Below, in pieces: positions 19,201 through 27,468 of a stretch of DNA of 46,326 bases. The position numbers were made by a program, and so were the translations under genes. A model generated the notes under the pieces. It saw only the letters and a list, made by a program, of their open reading frames with translations, made no database searches and had not been told where the DNA came from. The stretch covers positions 1-46,326 of the forward strand of contig CACXUV010000035.1 of the NCBI GenBank assembly GCA_902770845.1. The letters are read 5' to 3'. Source of the DNA: an uncultured Prevotellaceae bacterium. GTDB lineage: Bacteria; Bacteroidota; Bacteroidia; Bacteroidales; Bacteroidaceae. How positions within the stretch are numbered: position 1 is the stretch's first letter; each line of letters begins with the position of its first letter.

Positions 19201-19491
19201 CGCTATGCTCACGACTTCCTGTTCAAGATTGGCAAGACCAACCACAAACTGCAGCTCTCAGCCGACTTCAAGAACATTGGCAACATGTTCAGCTCGCGCT
19301 GGGGTGTGTTCAAGAACATGGCCCCAGCCAATGGCGGTCAGATTCTGCGTGTGGTCAAGGTCGACAATGGCGTGCCTGTGTTTGCCATGAACAAGGTGAA
19401 TGGCGAATATCCCACGCAGACTTGGGACTACATTCACAGCTTCGGACAGTGCTGGCAGCTTCAGATTGGTGCCAAGTACTATTTCAACTAA
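16207..19491 (+). CDS. Oar-like TonB-dependent receptor with carboxypeptidase-regulatory domain
   Basis: A 1094-residue outer-membrane protein with its own promoter. Signal peptide about 1-22 (ending SIVAQ); carboxypeptidase-regulatory-like domain about 28-115 (GTRYAAVTNANGRFAI); a short linker with LGEVVVSGR that fits a Ton box region; a plug domain about 140-245 (SNFTLDGANLNNNFG, SPYDVRQSNFIGGGINAVTKSGTN). The rest is barrel, ending with the aromatic strand WQLQIGAKYYFN. The plug wording (SPYDVRQ, INAVTKSGTN) is that of Oar-like receptors rather than SusC, and no SusD partner follows. Known Oar relatives have roles in surface and protein-export phenotypes; the substrate here is unknown. Confidence 0.9.
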   Translation: MQKKIAFLMTMMLAFSLSIVAQITTSSMAGKVTVDGGETAIGATIQVVHEPSGTRYAAVTNANGRFAIQGMRSGGPYNVTVSYIGYQTRAFKGIVLELAETYNLNVELSENASQLGEVVVSGRASKFAAEKTGASTNINNSMIASIPTVSRTITEISKLSPYANGMSFAGGNARMSNFTLDGANLNNNFGLTSDLPGGGTPVSVDAIDEVQVVVSPYDVRQSNFIGGGINAVTKSGTNTFKGTAYVYHQNENMHGNRVDNQTMVDPGENRKTTYGFTLGGPIIKDKLFFFVNFENAITPNNPQRWRGSEDGVADSKKEISRTRLSDLQQVSEFVRDTYGYHTGSWTSFPADDENIKYLARLDWNINQDHHFMVRFNHTNNKKWATPTNTSNDFGHSFNYTTEARFSLSSMSYANTMFQYQNKATTISSSLNSRFGQLVSNELLFTYSDLDDARDTKSSAFPFIDILEPDATGASKPYITLGYEFCTPGNRVRNKITTITDNATFYLGAHKLMAGLSFEHQVAYNTYLRSFYGSYSYNSLNDFLTGAAPEAVALTWGYNGNPEPTDKVTFNQLGIYVQDEWSINERWKLNAGIRFDDLIFSNSDLLANAAIDALDYGGTRLTTGEWPKSHISISPRLGFVWDVMGDKSLKVRGGTGLFTGRMPLVFFTNMPNNTGMSKYFYKSSSDADYGANVVNAFAGGLVTDPAKMRDIIVANNPNAKTSVTPQDGVLPSSIAAVDPDFKMPQSWKSSIAIDYNVPVSFPLSVTGELIYTKQINDVFLRNIAIKDADDTWERLVGADDRLIYPSNYRMTYTDANGKTKTMPDALVLENTSKGYGWTANITVNAEPIKGLSLMAAYTHTVMKQMCTLPGSNANSVLTAMYSVNGPRFATLQNSSFVLPDRIIANVTYNYNREHFSLFYEGCVSNTPYTYFYQGDLNGDKQQTDLMYIPANDSEIRFQSEEDRVAFWNFVEQDDYLRNHKGEYAGAYSVRTPMVHRFDFRYAHDFLFKIGKTNHKLQLSADFKNIGNMFSSRWGVFKNMAPANGGQILRVVKVDNGVPVFAMNKVNGEYPTQTWDYIHSFGQCWQLQIGAKYYFN

Positions 19492-19512
19492 GTTCTATAT
19501 TCAGGAAATTAT

Positions 19513-19562
19513 TTCGACCTGTACGATTGTCCCCTACCTTCGGGACAATCGTACAGGTCGAA
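19513..19562. terminator. Perfect 21-bp hairpin 22 nt after receptor stop
   Basis: 19513-19533 is exactly complementary to 19542-19562 with an 8-nt loop. A T-run comes only 13 nt later (19576-19581). It may terminate the receptor transcript, or may be part of the repeat-rich region that follows; the stem is longer than usual terminators. Confidence 0.5.
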
Positions 19563-19600
19563 TTCGTTTAAAACTTTTTTGCTCTTTACGGTTGTCATCC

Positions 19601-19906
19601 TGTAGGGCTGACATCCTGTAGGGGCAGGCCCTGTGCCAGCCCGTTTGCCCCGAAGAGCAACTGTCTGTCCCCGTTGTTTATACCTTTGGTCATGAAACAG
19701 ATTTGCCCCGAAGGGCAATTGTCAGTCCCCGTTGTTTATACCTTTGGTCATGAAACAGATTTACCCCGAAGGGCAATTGTCAGTCCCCGTTGTTTATACC
19801 TTTGGTCATGAAACAGATTTGCCCCGATGGGCAAGCGGGCTGGCACAGGGCCTGCCCCTACATGGTGTCAGCCCTACATGAAGCCCTACAGGATGTCAGC
19901 CCTACA
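19601..19906. repeat. Nested inverted repeats enclosing 58-bp tandem repeats
   Basis: Two sets of inverted repeats are nested: 19601-19622 with 19885-19906 (22 nt) and 19617-19650 with 19829-19862 (34 nt, one mismatch). Between them are three 58-bp direct repeats starting at 19644, 19702 and 19760 and a partial fourth at 19818. Each unit carries a small GCCCCGAAGGGC hairpin, at least in two of the copies. Short GTCAGCCCTACA repeats extend to about 19920. No ORF with protein-like sequence is present in 19492-20023. The GGGCTGGCACAGGGCCTGCC-type arm resembles abundant interspersed repeats I recall from gut genomes, but no search was possible. Confidence 0.85.
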
Positions 19907-19958
19907 TGGTGTCAGCCCTATCATTAAGCAGGCTTTGCTTGGGCGTAGTTGCCGATAC

Positions 19959-19997
19959 AAAAAAAAGGAATCTTCTTGAGTAAGAGAAGATTCCTTT
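19959..19997 (-). terminator. Rho-independent terminator of the M23 peptidase gene
   Basis: On the minus strand a 13-bp stem (19985-19997 with 19964-19976, 8-nt loop) is followed directly by eight T. It lies 27 bp past the stop of the peptidase gene. Confidence 0.9.
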
Positions 19998-20023
19998 CCG
20001 TATGGTTGCTATGTTTTGATGTC

Positions 20024-20968
20024 TTAGCTGTATTTCAAGATTTCACCTGGGCGCAGGCGAATTTTCTTGCCAATGTGATTCAGTTTGCACAGGGCGTTTA
20101 CGGTGGTGTTGTGCTTGCGGGCAATGGCAGAAAGCGTCTCGCCCTTCTTCACCTTGTGGTAGCGCACGTTGCCGCTGCCCGACGATTGAGCCACGCTCTT
20201 GCCCATATTGGGGCTGTTCACGTCGGCAGGATTGTAGCCGTAGAGGCCATTGGCACCACGCAGTTGGGTGGCCAGCAGGCCGTCGCGTTCATACTGGTTG
20301 CGGCGGAACATGTAGTTGTCGGCCACAACGTCCTGATTGCGGAAGTCGAACATAATGGCAGGATTCAAGGGTACACCGCACAGACGAGTCTCGAAGTGCA
20401 GGTGTGAACCCGTGCTGCGACCGGTGTTGCCACCCAATCCAATGGGATCGCCAGCGCGCACCTCTTCGTTTTCGCTCACTAGTTGTTTCGACATGTGTCC
20501 GTAGATGGTCTCCAGTCCGTTGGGGTGGCGAATCACCACATATTTGCCGTAGCCCTTGGCCTCATAGCGCACAACACGCACCTTGCCGCTGAAGGCAGCG
20601 CGGATGGTATCGCCAATGTAGACCTTGATGTCCAGACCCTTGTGCTGACGTCCCCAGCGTGCGCCGAAGTTCGAGGTAATCACGCGGCTGGGTGTTGGCA
20701 TGCAGAAATCGCGCAGGTCTATCAGCATCGAGTCGGGCAGGGTGGTCAGTTTGTGTGCATAGGTATTGTCCCAGTCCTCATACAGGTCGGCAGCAGGAGA
20801 GTCATACTCTTCTATCTCGATGAGCTGTTGCAGCATCTTGGCATCTACAGACTTTATCTTGCGATCGATGGGAGCTTGGTTGGCAAGTAGGTCTTGAGCC
20901 GCTGCAGGCATTACTGCAAGCGACGACAAGGCTATAATGACAAATTTTCTCAATTTCTTGATGTTCAT
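20024..20968 (-). CDS. M23 (LytM-type) metallopeptidase with C-terminal LysM domain
   Basis: A 314-residue exported cell-wall enzyme: signal peptide about 1-25 (ending PAAAQ), M23 peptidase domain about 95-205, LysM peptidoglycan-binding domain about 269-314 (YHKVKKGETLSAIARKHN). The zinc and catalytic residues are all present: H109 and D113 in RQHKGLDIKV, H158 in YGHMS, H189 and H191 in SHLHF. It is therefore expected to be an active endopeptidase cutting peptide cross-links, unlike degenerate LytM activators. It is transcribed alone from a good promoter and ends in a strong terminator. Confidence 0.93.
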   Translation of the reverse strand: MNIKKLRKFVIIALSSLAVMPAAAQDLLANQAPIDRKIKSVDAKMLQQLIEIEEYDSPAADLYEDWDNTYAHKLTTLPDSMLIDLRDFCMPTPSRVITSNFGARWGRQHKGLDIKVYIGDTIRAAFSGKVRVVRYEAKGYGKYVVIRHPNGLETIYGHMSKQLVSENEEVRAGDPIGLGGNTGRSTGSHLHFETRLCGVPLNPAIMFDFRNQDVVADNYMFRRNQYERDGLLATQLRGANGLYGYNPADVNSPNMGKSVAQSSGSGNVRYHKVKKGETLSAIARKHNTTVNALCKLNHIGKKIRLRPGEILKYS

Positions 20969-21064
20969 AAATATGGTTTTTGGTCACCGTTAATACATTG
21001 TTTTATCTCTTCGAACACAACTCATTCAGAATCCAATGAATTGATAAAAATCAAAAAGATGTTG

Positions 21065-21096
21065 CAAAGATAATACAATTCAGGCTGAAAAGCAAA
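21065..21096 (-). promoter_or_regulatory. Promoter of M23 peptidase gene
   Basis: Minus strand: TTTG (21096-21093), 20 bp, TATCTTTG (21072-21065), a full consensus match. The 5' leader would be about 90 nt. It lies in the 207-bp gap after recG, in which nothing else was recognised. Confidence 0.8.
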
Positions 21097-21175
21097 CGGT
21101 CCCTCAATATTTTGGGGTCTTTTAACAATTGAACGTTGCTGATTAACACTTCCGATGTGGCTATGATGGTCAAAA

Positions 21176-23287
21176 TTAGGAGATTGCTGCCCAGTTGATG
21201 TTGCTTTTCTTCAGTTCTTTCAGTCGATTCCATAGCAATTGGAACTGTGGCGACTGGCAGGTGGGGTCGGCATCGATGATGCGCTGGGCCTCGTCGCGCG
21301 CCATTTGCACCAGTTGGCCGTCACGGGCTATGTCGGCAATTTTCAGGTCGAAGGCCATGCCACTTTGCTGCGTGCCTTCCAGGTCGCCGGGGCCACGCAG
21401 CTTCAGGTCGGCCTCGGCAATGCGGAATCCGTCGTTGGTTTCGCACATGATGTCGATGCGTTTGCGCGTGTCGTCGCTCAGTTTGTAGTTTGTCACCAGT
21501 ATGCAGAACGACTGGTCGGCTCCTCGCCCCACGCGCCCTCTGAGCTGATGCAGTTGGCTCAGTCCGAAGCGTTGGGCATCGAGAATCACCATGACCGATG
21601 CGTTGGGCACGTTGACGCCCACTTCGATGACGGTTGTGGCCACCAATATCTGCGTCTCACCCTTTACGAATTTCTGCATCTCCTGCTCTTTCTCCTTGGG
21701 TTTCATCCTGCCGTGCACCTTGCTTAGCCGAAATTCCGGGAATGCCTGGCACAGCACTTCAAAGCCCTGTTCCAGATTCTTCAGGTCGCTTTTCTCGCTT
21801 TCTTCAATCAGTGGGAATACAATGTACACCTGCCGGCCTTCATGAATCTGCCGGCGAATGCCGTCGTAGAGTGCCGTCAGTCGGTTGTCAAACACGTGGG
21901 TGGTCTGTACGGGCTTGCGGCCAGGAGGCAGTTCGTCGATGACGCTCACGTCCAGATCGCCATAGAGCGTCATGGCCAGTGTGCGCGGAATAGGGGTGGC
22001 CGTCATGACCAGCACGTGGGGTGGCTGTTCGCTCTTGTTCCAAAGCTTGGCGCGTTGGGCCACGCCGAAGCGATGCTGTTCGTCGACCACCACCAGGCCC
22101 AGTTGCCTGAACTGCACCGTGTCTTCAATTACAGCGTGTGTGCCCACCAGTATTTGCACTGTTCCGTCTGTCAGTCCGTCGAGTACCTCCTTCCGCAGTT
22201 TCCCCTTCACCGTGCCGGTGAGCAATTCCACGCGAACGTTCATGTCCCTCAGAAACTCCTTGATGGTGGCCAAATGCTGTTCGGCCAATATCTCCGTTGG
22301 GGCCATGATGCAGGCTTGGTAGCCATTGTCGAGTGCAATGAGCATGGCCATGAGGGCCACCAGTGTCTTGCCGCTGCCCACGTCGCCTTGCAGCAGTCGG
22401 TTCATTTGTCGGCCCGAACACACGTCCTGCCTGATTTCGTGCATCACGCGTTTCTGTGCTCCCGTCAGTTCAAAGGGCAGATTGTCTTTATAGAAAGTGT
22501 TGAAGATGGGGCCGATGCGGTTGAACACATAGCCACGGTATTTGCGTCGCTGGTCGCTCGCGTACCTAAGAATATTCAGTTGCACGAAGAACAGCTCTTC
22601 GAACTTCATCCTGACGCGTGCCCGTTCCAGCGTTTTGGTGTCCTGTGGGTAGTGAATGGTGCGCAGGGCCTCGTCGCGCCCCATGAGGTGCCGTGCGCTC
22701 AGAATGTCGGGTGTGATGGTTTCGGGCAGTGGTTCCTTCAGCTTTTCCAGAAGCGTCTTTGTGAGCCGTTCCACGGATCGCGAGGCAAAGTTGGCCTTCT
22801 TCATCTTCTCCGTGGTGTGGTAGTAGGGGCGCATCTTCAGGTGAGCATCGAGCGGGGAAGACTGGGCGTTGCCGCCAAAAGGCTCCATTTCCGGGTGCTG
22901 CACCTGAATGCGGTTGTTGAATACACCCGGTCGACCGAACACCACGTAGTCGGTGCCAATCTTGTAGTTCTGCTTGGCATACTTTCCACCGTTGAACCAC
23001 ACCAGATCCATGATGCCTGTGCCGTCGGTGAAATGGGCCACGACGCGTTCCTTGCGTGGCCCCATCTCGAAGGTCTCGAAACTCAGGATGCGTCCCACCA
23101 CCTGCACAAAGGGCATGTCGCCCGTGAGTTCGTGCACACGGTAGAACTTCGATCGGTCTACGTATTTATAAGGGAAATACTCCAGCAAGTCGCCAAATGT
23201 CTGGATGCCAAGCTCCTGTTCCAGCATTTTCTTGCGGTTGGGGCCCACGCCCGGCAGATACATGATGTCTTGTTGGAGAATGTCCAT
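21176..23287 (-). CDS. recG: ATP-dependent DNA helicase RecG
   Basis: Remodels stalled replication forks and recombination intermediates. The N-terminal wedge/OB region (about 1-200) is followed by helicase domain 1 with the Walker A motif GDVGSGKT (301-308) and the DEQH box (402-405), then MTATPIPRTLA, and helicase domain 2 with QLRGRVGRG. Length of 703 residues is standard. It lies 12 bp downstream of ispD and is the last gene of a DJ-1-ispD-recG operon. The start MDILQQDIMYLPGVG matches the usual N-terminus. Confidence 0.96.
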   Translation of the reverse strand: MDILQQDIMYLPGVGPNRKKMLEQELGIQTFGDLLEYFPYKYVDRSKFYRVHELTGDMPFVQVVGRILSFETFEMGPRKERVVAHFTDGTGIMDLVWFNGGKYAKQNYKIGTDYVVFGRPGVFNNRIQVQHPEMEPFGGNAQSSPLDAHLKMRPYYHTTEKMKKANFASRSVERLTKTLLEKLKEPLPETITPDILSARHLMGRDEALRTIHYPQDTKTLERARVRMKFEELFFVQLNILRYASDQRRKYRGYVFNRIGPIFNTFYKDNLPFELTGAQKRVMHEIRQDVCSGRQMNRLLQGDVGSGKTLVALMAMLIALDNGYQACIMAPTEILAEQHLATIKEFLRDMNVRVELLTGTVKGKLRKEVLDGLTDGTVQILVGTHAVIEDTVQFRQLGLVVVDEQHRFGVAQRAKLWNKSEQPPHVLVMTATPIPRTLAMTLYGDLDVSVIDELPPGRKPVQTTHVFDNRLTALYDGIRRQIHEGRQVYIVFPLIEESEKSDLKNLEQGFEVLCQAFPEFRLSKVHGRMKPKEKEQEMQKFVKGETQILVATTVIEVGVNVPNASVMVILDAQRFGLSQLHQLRGRVGRGADQSFCILVTNYKLSDDTRKRIDIMCETNDGFRIAEADLKLRGPGDLEGTQQSGMAFDLKIADIARDGQLVQMARDEAQRIIDADPTCQSPQFQLLWNRLKELKKSNINWAAIS

Positions 23288-23299
23288 GAAGAAAGTGTG

Positions 23300-23989
23300 T
23301 CAGCAATTAGGATTCAGCAGTGCTTCGGCTATCCGCAGGTCGCCAGGCGTGGTAATCTTTATGTTTTCTCGATTTCCGTCAATCAGCGTCACGGGTTGGC
23401 CGTAGGCTTCCACCACCGAAGCATCGTCGGTGAACGCCTCTCGGTAGGGCTGGCGGTTGGCCGCCTTCAGCAGTTGTATGTCGAAGCATTGCGGAGTTTG
23501 CACCAGTCGGTATTCGTCTCTGTTCTTTACCCCTTCAGTGATGTGTCGCAACGTCTCCACCACAGGCACCACGGGAATGACGGCTCCGCACTGGTGAGCC
23601 TTTTCGTAGCAATTGCGAACGACCTCGGTGCTGACAAAGGGGCGCACACCGTCGTGCACCCCCACAACGCCCTCGGCATCATCAGGTATCAGTGCCAGTC
23701 CGTTCTGCACGGAATGGAAGCGCGTCTTGCCACCGTTGGCCAACTGGTAGAAGCCTTTTCCCCCAGTGGGGAGTGGGAATTGATGGCTGGCACAAAGCTG
23801 GCACCAATAGTCTTGCTGGGCTTTGGGCAGTACGAGGATGATGCGCAACTGGGGCAAAGCCTCGCGAAAGCGCAGCATGGTGCGCATCAGTACGGGCAGT
23901 CCGCCAACGGGCAGGAACTGCTTGGGCACATCGCCGCCCATTCTCAGTCCTTTGCCACCGGCCACGATGATGACATAATCGGCGTTCAT
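23300..23989 (-). CDS. ispD: 2-C-methyl-D-erythritol 4-phosphate cytidylyltransferase
   Basis: Third enzyme of the MEP isoprenoid pathway, joining CTP and methylerythritol phosphate. The nucleotide-binding signature [16 protein letters not shown] is at residues 10-25 and the HDGVRPFV motif near 110; the C-terminal [18 protein letters not shown] is typical. 229 residues, normal size. Its start overlaps the stop of the DJ-1 family gene by 4 bp, so translation is coupled. Confidence 0.95.
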   Translation of the reverse strand: MNADYVIIVAGGKGLRMGGDVPKQFLPVGGLPVLMRTMLRFREALPQLRIILVLPKAQQDYWCQLCASHQFPLPTGGKGFYQLANGGKTRFHSVQNGLALIPDDAEGVVGVHDGVRPFVSTEVVRNCYEKAHQCGAVIPVVPVVETLRHITEGVKNRDEYRLVQTPQCFDIQLLKAANRQPYREAFTDDASVVEAYGQPVTLIDGNRENIKITTPGDLRIAEALLNPNC

Positions 23990-24549
23990 GAAGCCATCAG
24001 GTGTTTAAAGCGCATGCCTTCGGCCACTTGGTCGCTCACTTCCTGGCTGACCAGTTGTGCCAGCAGGGCGTAGGCAAAGGGAAAAGCGGCTGCAGGGCCC
24101 TCGCCTGTGGTTACGTTGCCGTCCACGGTGCACAGTTCACCCGTGTAGGTGGCACCTTCCAGCGTCTGTTCAAACCCCGGGTAGCAGGTGGCGCGCTTGC
24201 CCCGCAGAATGCCCAGTCCGCCCAGCACCAGGGGAGCAGCGCAGATGGCAGCCACTTTCTTGCCGCTGGCGTGCTGCTTCAGCAGTGCCTGCCTCACGCC
24301 GTCGTGGTTGTTCAGGTTGCTGGCACCGGGCATGCCGCCAGGCAGCATGAGCAGGTCGGCATCGCTGAAGTCGCAGTCGGCAAACAGCGCGTCGGCCTCA
24401 ATCTTCACGCGGTGTGCTGTTTCTACCGTCTGCTTGCCAGTGACGCTCACCGTTACAACCTCAACACCGCCGCGACGCAATACATCCACGGGAATCAATG
24501 CTTCAACATCCTCGAAGCCATTGGCCAGAAAAACATATACTTTTGCCAT
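23986..24549 (-). CDS. DJ-1/PfpI family protein
   Basis: A 187-residue DJ-1 superfamily protein. The nucleophile-elbow cysteine is C103 in [11 protein letters not shown], and the conserved acidic residue that tunes it is E16 in [10 protein letters not shown], as in DJ-1 itself. Closest in layout to the YajL/DJ-1 branch, whose proposed roles include oxidative-stress chaperoning and glyoxalase/deglycase-like activity; which applies here cannot be told. First gene of the operon with ispD and recG, 40 nt after a consensus promoter. Confidence 0.9.
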   Translation of the reverse strand: MAKVYVFLANGFEDVEALIPVDVLRRGGVEVVTVSVTGKQTVETAHRVKIEADALFADCDFSDADLLMLPGGMPGASNLNNHDGVRQALLKQHASGKKVAAICAAPLVLGGLGILRGKRATCYPGFEQTLEGATYTGELCTVDGNVTTGEGPAAAFPFAYALLAQLVSQEVSDQVAEGMRFKHLMAS

Positions 24550-24594
24550 ACATGAATTTTTTTTTAGGGGAATTGCTTATAAATTAACTTTTTG

Positions 24595-24626
24595 CAAAGT
24601 TAGTGTTTTTTCCTCATTCTGCCAAA
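24595..24626 (-). promoter_or_regulatory. Promoter of DJ-1-ispD-recG operon
   Basis: Minus strand: TTTG (24626-24623), 20 bp, TAACTTTG (24602-24595), a full match to the Bacteroidetes consensus. It is divergent from the nadK promoter. Confidence 0.85.
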
Positions 24627-24728
24627 TCCTGAAGACTTTTTCGACCTGCGGCCGAATTTATTTTGACATGAACCTGCTGTGGCGACAGTTTTTCGCCTCA
24701 TTGAGGCTGTAATTCGGAAAAAAATACC

Positions 24729-24736
24729 TAATTTTG
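24729..24736 (+). promoter_or_regulatory. -7 element for nadK (TAATTTTG)
   Basis: TAATTTTG fits TAnnTTTG, 26 bp before the chosen nadK ATG. The -33 region is weak (TTGA at 24701, 24 bp away). Its position argues against the in-frame upstream start at 24679. Confidence 0.6.
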
Positions 24737-24762
24737 CAGCCATCAATCAAACTCTATCCGTT

Positions 24763-25641
24763 ATGACATCTCTACGCTTTGCCCTCTTTGGCAATCTTTA
24801 TCAGCACCATAAGTCGGCTGCCATTAAGCAGTTGCTCACTGCCCTTCGCAGTCGTGGGGCGCATATCTGCATTGATGAGGAGTACTATGATTTCCTGCGT
24901 TGCTCCGAACTCATCGACATGGATGAGACTGTGACCTTTGCGGGCTCTGACTTCGAAGCCGACTTTGCCGTGTCGATGGGAGGTGACGGCACACTGCTGA
25001 AGACAGCCAGTCGTGTGGGCCTGAAACAAACACCCATTGTGGGTGTGAACATGGGTCGGCTGGGTTTTCTGGCCGATGTGGGTGCCAACGACATTGAGCA
25101 AACCGTAGAAGCACTCTATCGCGGCGACTACTCGGTGGAAGACCGTTCGCTCATCCACGTGGAGACCAACGGCGAGCCGCTGGAGGGTTGCCCCAGTGCG
25201 CTGAACGATGTGGCCATCCTGAAGCGCGACTCGGCCTCGATGATTTCTATTCGTGCCACCATCAATGGCGAATATCTCACCACCTATCAGGCCGACGGCC
25301 TCATCGTTTCGACTCCCACGGGGTCTACGGCCTATTCCTTGTCGAACGGTGGTCCCATCATTGTGCCGCGCACCGGGGTGCTGCTCATGACGGCCGTGGC
25401 CCCTCACTCGCTCAACGTGCGCCCCATTGTGCTGCCCGATACGGCCCAGATAGAACTCACGGTGAGCAGTCGCAGCCACACATTCCTGGTGGCCATCGAC
25501 GGCCGCAGCGGCAAACTGCCCGAAGGAACGACCCTGCGTTTGACGCGTGCTCCTTATGTGGCGCGCGTGGTGAAGCGCAGTGGCACACGCTATTTTGCCA
25601 CGCTCCGGGAGAAGATGATGTGGGGCGTCGATGCAAGATAA
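24763..25641 (+). CDS. nadK: NAD kinase
   Basis: Phosphorylates NAD to NADP. The catalytic and nucleotide-binding motif GGDGT is at residues 73-77 in SMGGDGTLLK; the NE/D-type motif LNDVAIL and the glycine-rich PTGSTAYSLSNGGP follow as expected. The start at 24763 (MTSLRFALFGN) gives 292 residues, normal for the family; a frame from 24679 would begin upstream of the promoter. The 3' end overlaps the next gene by 11 bp. Confidence 0.95.
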   Translation: MTSLRFALFGNLYQHHKSAAIKQLLTALRSRGAHICIDEEYYDFLRCSELIDMDETVTFAGSDFEADFAVSMGGDGTLLKTASRVGLKQTPIVGVNMGRLGFLADVGANDIEQTVEALYRGDYSVEDRSLIHVETNGEPLEGCPSALNDVAILKRDSASMISIRATINGEYLTTYQADGLIVSTPTGSTAYSLSNGGPIIVPRTGVLLMTAVAPHSLNVRPIVLPDTAQIELTVSSRSHTFLVAIDGRSGKLPEGTTLRLTRAPYVARVVKRSGTRYFATLREKMMWGVDAR

Positions 25642-27301
25642 AGTCAACGACAAACTCTCTTTGCTGCAAATGGTGCGATGGCTGTGGAAGGCTTATCGCG
25701 GCAATCGTTTGCAGGCCATGCTCAATGCTGTCATAGGCTTGGTGGGCGTGGGTGTCAGCCTGTCGGCCGTGTGGGCCATGCAGCGTGCCATCGACACGGC
25801 TTCGGGTGTGCGCCCAGGGTCGGTTTTCGAGGCTGTGGGGTTGATGGCCGTGCTCATACTGTGCGAGTTTGGCATTGGCATCTCGCGTGTGTGGATTCGC
25901 AACATTCTGGGTGTCAAGGCCCAGAACCGCATGCAGCAACAGTTGCTGGCCCAGTTGCTGCGTGCCCAGTGGCAAGGCAGGGAGGCCCTGCACTCGGGCG
26001 ATGTGGTGAACCGTCTGGAAGACGATGTGAAGACGGTGGTCGGTTTTCTTACCGAGACCATTCCCTCAACACTCTCTACGCTGGCCATGTTTGCTGGTGC
26101 TTTCCTCTATTTGCTGCGCATGGATGTGTGGCTGGCCGTGACGACGGTGGCCATCTTACCCGTGTTCTTGCTGCTGGGCAGGTTCTATGTGTCGCGCATG
26201 CGGCGGCTGTCGCGAAAGGTGCGTAAGCTCGACGGACGGGTGCAAAGCATCCTGACCGAGACAGTGCAGCACCGCATGCTGCTGAAGACCATGCAGGCCG
26301 AACCCCTGATGCTGAGTCGCCTTGACAGCGTGCAACAGCAGCTGCGCAGCAGGGTGAAGCATCGCACGGTGTTCTCGGTGGCATCCAATCTGATGGTCAA
26401 TCTCGGCTTCTCCCTCAGCTATCTGCTGGCATTCCTTTGGGGAGCCGTGCGTCTCAGCCAAGGCACACTGTCGTTTGGCGGCATGACGGCTTTCTTGCAA
26501 CTGGTGTTCCGCATTCAAGGCCCTGCACGCGATCTGACGCGTCTGGCACCGGCTTTCGTCGGCGTGCTGACGGCAGCCGAATGGCTCATGCAGCTGCAGC
26601 AGTTGCCCGAGGAAGAGCAGGGACAGCCCCTTTTGCTGGCTTCGCCTTGTGGTGTGCGCTTCAGCGATGTCACCTATTATTATAATAGTGACGACCAGCA
26701 GCCCACGTTGCAGCATGCCCATTTCGACTTTGCCCCGAACACCTGCACAGCAGTGTTTGGCACCTCCGGTTCGGGCAAGACCACCCTCATTCGTTTGCTC
26801 TTGGCCCTCATTCGGCCACAGGAAGGGCGCATCGAAATCTATTCTCATGCTTCTTCTGCCTCCCCACATGCCGTCTCTCTTCTTTCTCCTCTTCATCGTT
26901 GCAACTTCGTTTATGTGCCTCAGGGCAACACGCTCTTGAGCGGCACCGTGCGTGACAACCTGCTCATTGGCTGCCCCCATGCCACCGACGATGCCATGGC
27001 TGAGGCTCTTCGCCGGGCTTGTGCCCACTTTGTGTTCGACCTTCCCGACGGGCTCAACACCATGCTGGCCGAACAGGGTGGGGGACTGAGTGAGGGACAG
27101 GCACAGCGCATTGCCATTGCGCGTGCGCTCTTGCAGCCTGGCAACATCATGCTGCTCGATGAGGCTACCAGTGCGCTCGACCCCGAAACTGAGCAGCAGG
27201 TGCTTCAGAACATCCTTTCATCTGGGCAGAAGACCGTGATTGTTGTCTCGCATCGGCCTGCTGTGGCTGCCTATTGCGACCATGTAATCTACATGGACTG
27301 A
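25631..27301 (+). CDS. ABC half-exporter (membrane domain fused to ATPase)
   Basis: A 556-residue type I exporter half: hydrophobic membrane segments over about residues 28-290, then an ATPase domain with Walker A GTSGSGKTT (377-385), Q-loop VYVPQGN (Q431), signature LSEGQ (486-490), Walker B IMLLDE (506-511) and switch His H541. All catalytic residues are in place. It should act as a dimer; no second half-transporter is adjacent, so a homodimer is likely. The substrate (lipid, peptide or drug) cannot be assigned. The segment between Walker A and Q-loop is unusually Ser/Ala/His-rich (SHASSASPHAVSLLSPLH). It overlaps nadK by 11 bp, a plausible translational coupling. Confidence 0.9.
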   Translation: MQDKVNDKLSLLQMVRWLWKAYRGNRLQAMLNAVIGLVGVGVSLSAVWAMQRAIDTASGVRPGSVFEAVGLMAVLILCEFGIGISRVWIRNILGVKAQNRMQQQLLAQLLRAQWQGREALHSGDVVNRLEDDVKTVVGFLTETIPSTLSTLAMFAGAFLYLLRMDVWLAVTTVAILPVFLLLGRFYVSRMRRLSRKVRKLDGRVQSILTETVQHRMLLKTMQAEPLMLSRLDSVQQQLRSRVKHRTVFSVASNLMVNLGFSLSYLLAFLWGAVRLSQGTLSFGGMTAFLQLVFRIQGPARDLTRLAPAFVGVLTAAEWLMQLQQLPEEEQGQPLLLASPCGVRFSDVTYYYNSDDQQPTLQHAHFDFAPNTCTAVFGTSGSGKTTLIRLLLALIRPQEGRIEIYSHASSASPHAVSLLSPLHRCNFVYVPQGNTLLSGTVRDNLLIGCPHATDDAMAEALRRACAHFVFDLPDGLNTMLAEQGGGLSEGQAQRIAIARALLQPGNIMLLDEATSALDPETEQQVLQNILSSGQKTVIVVSHRPAVAAYCDHVIYMD

Positions 27302-27468
27302 TACTTTTTTTCAATCAAAAAAACACGGTCTGAACAAGCGCGAGAATCGCTTCGCGGTCAGGAAAAATATTTTTGCCCGAAATTTCTGAGTTTTGAGAAT
27401 AGTTTGTAAGTGTTTGCAACACAGCGATTTGCATGATTCTTGCCAAAAGGCTTCCTCCCGACGCTTTG

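Noticed and set aside
24679-24762. Earlier nadK start
   Set aside because: It lies upstream of the TAATTTTG box at 24729, and family length fits the ATG at 24763.
27368-27375. TATTTTTG, a possible -7 box
   Set aside because: No gene follows within 430 bp and no -33 box is nearby; likely chance in AT-rich DNA.
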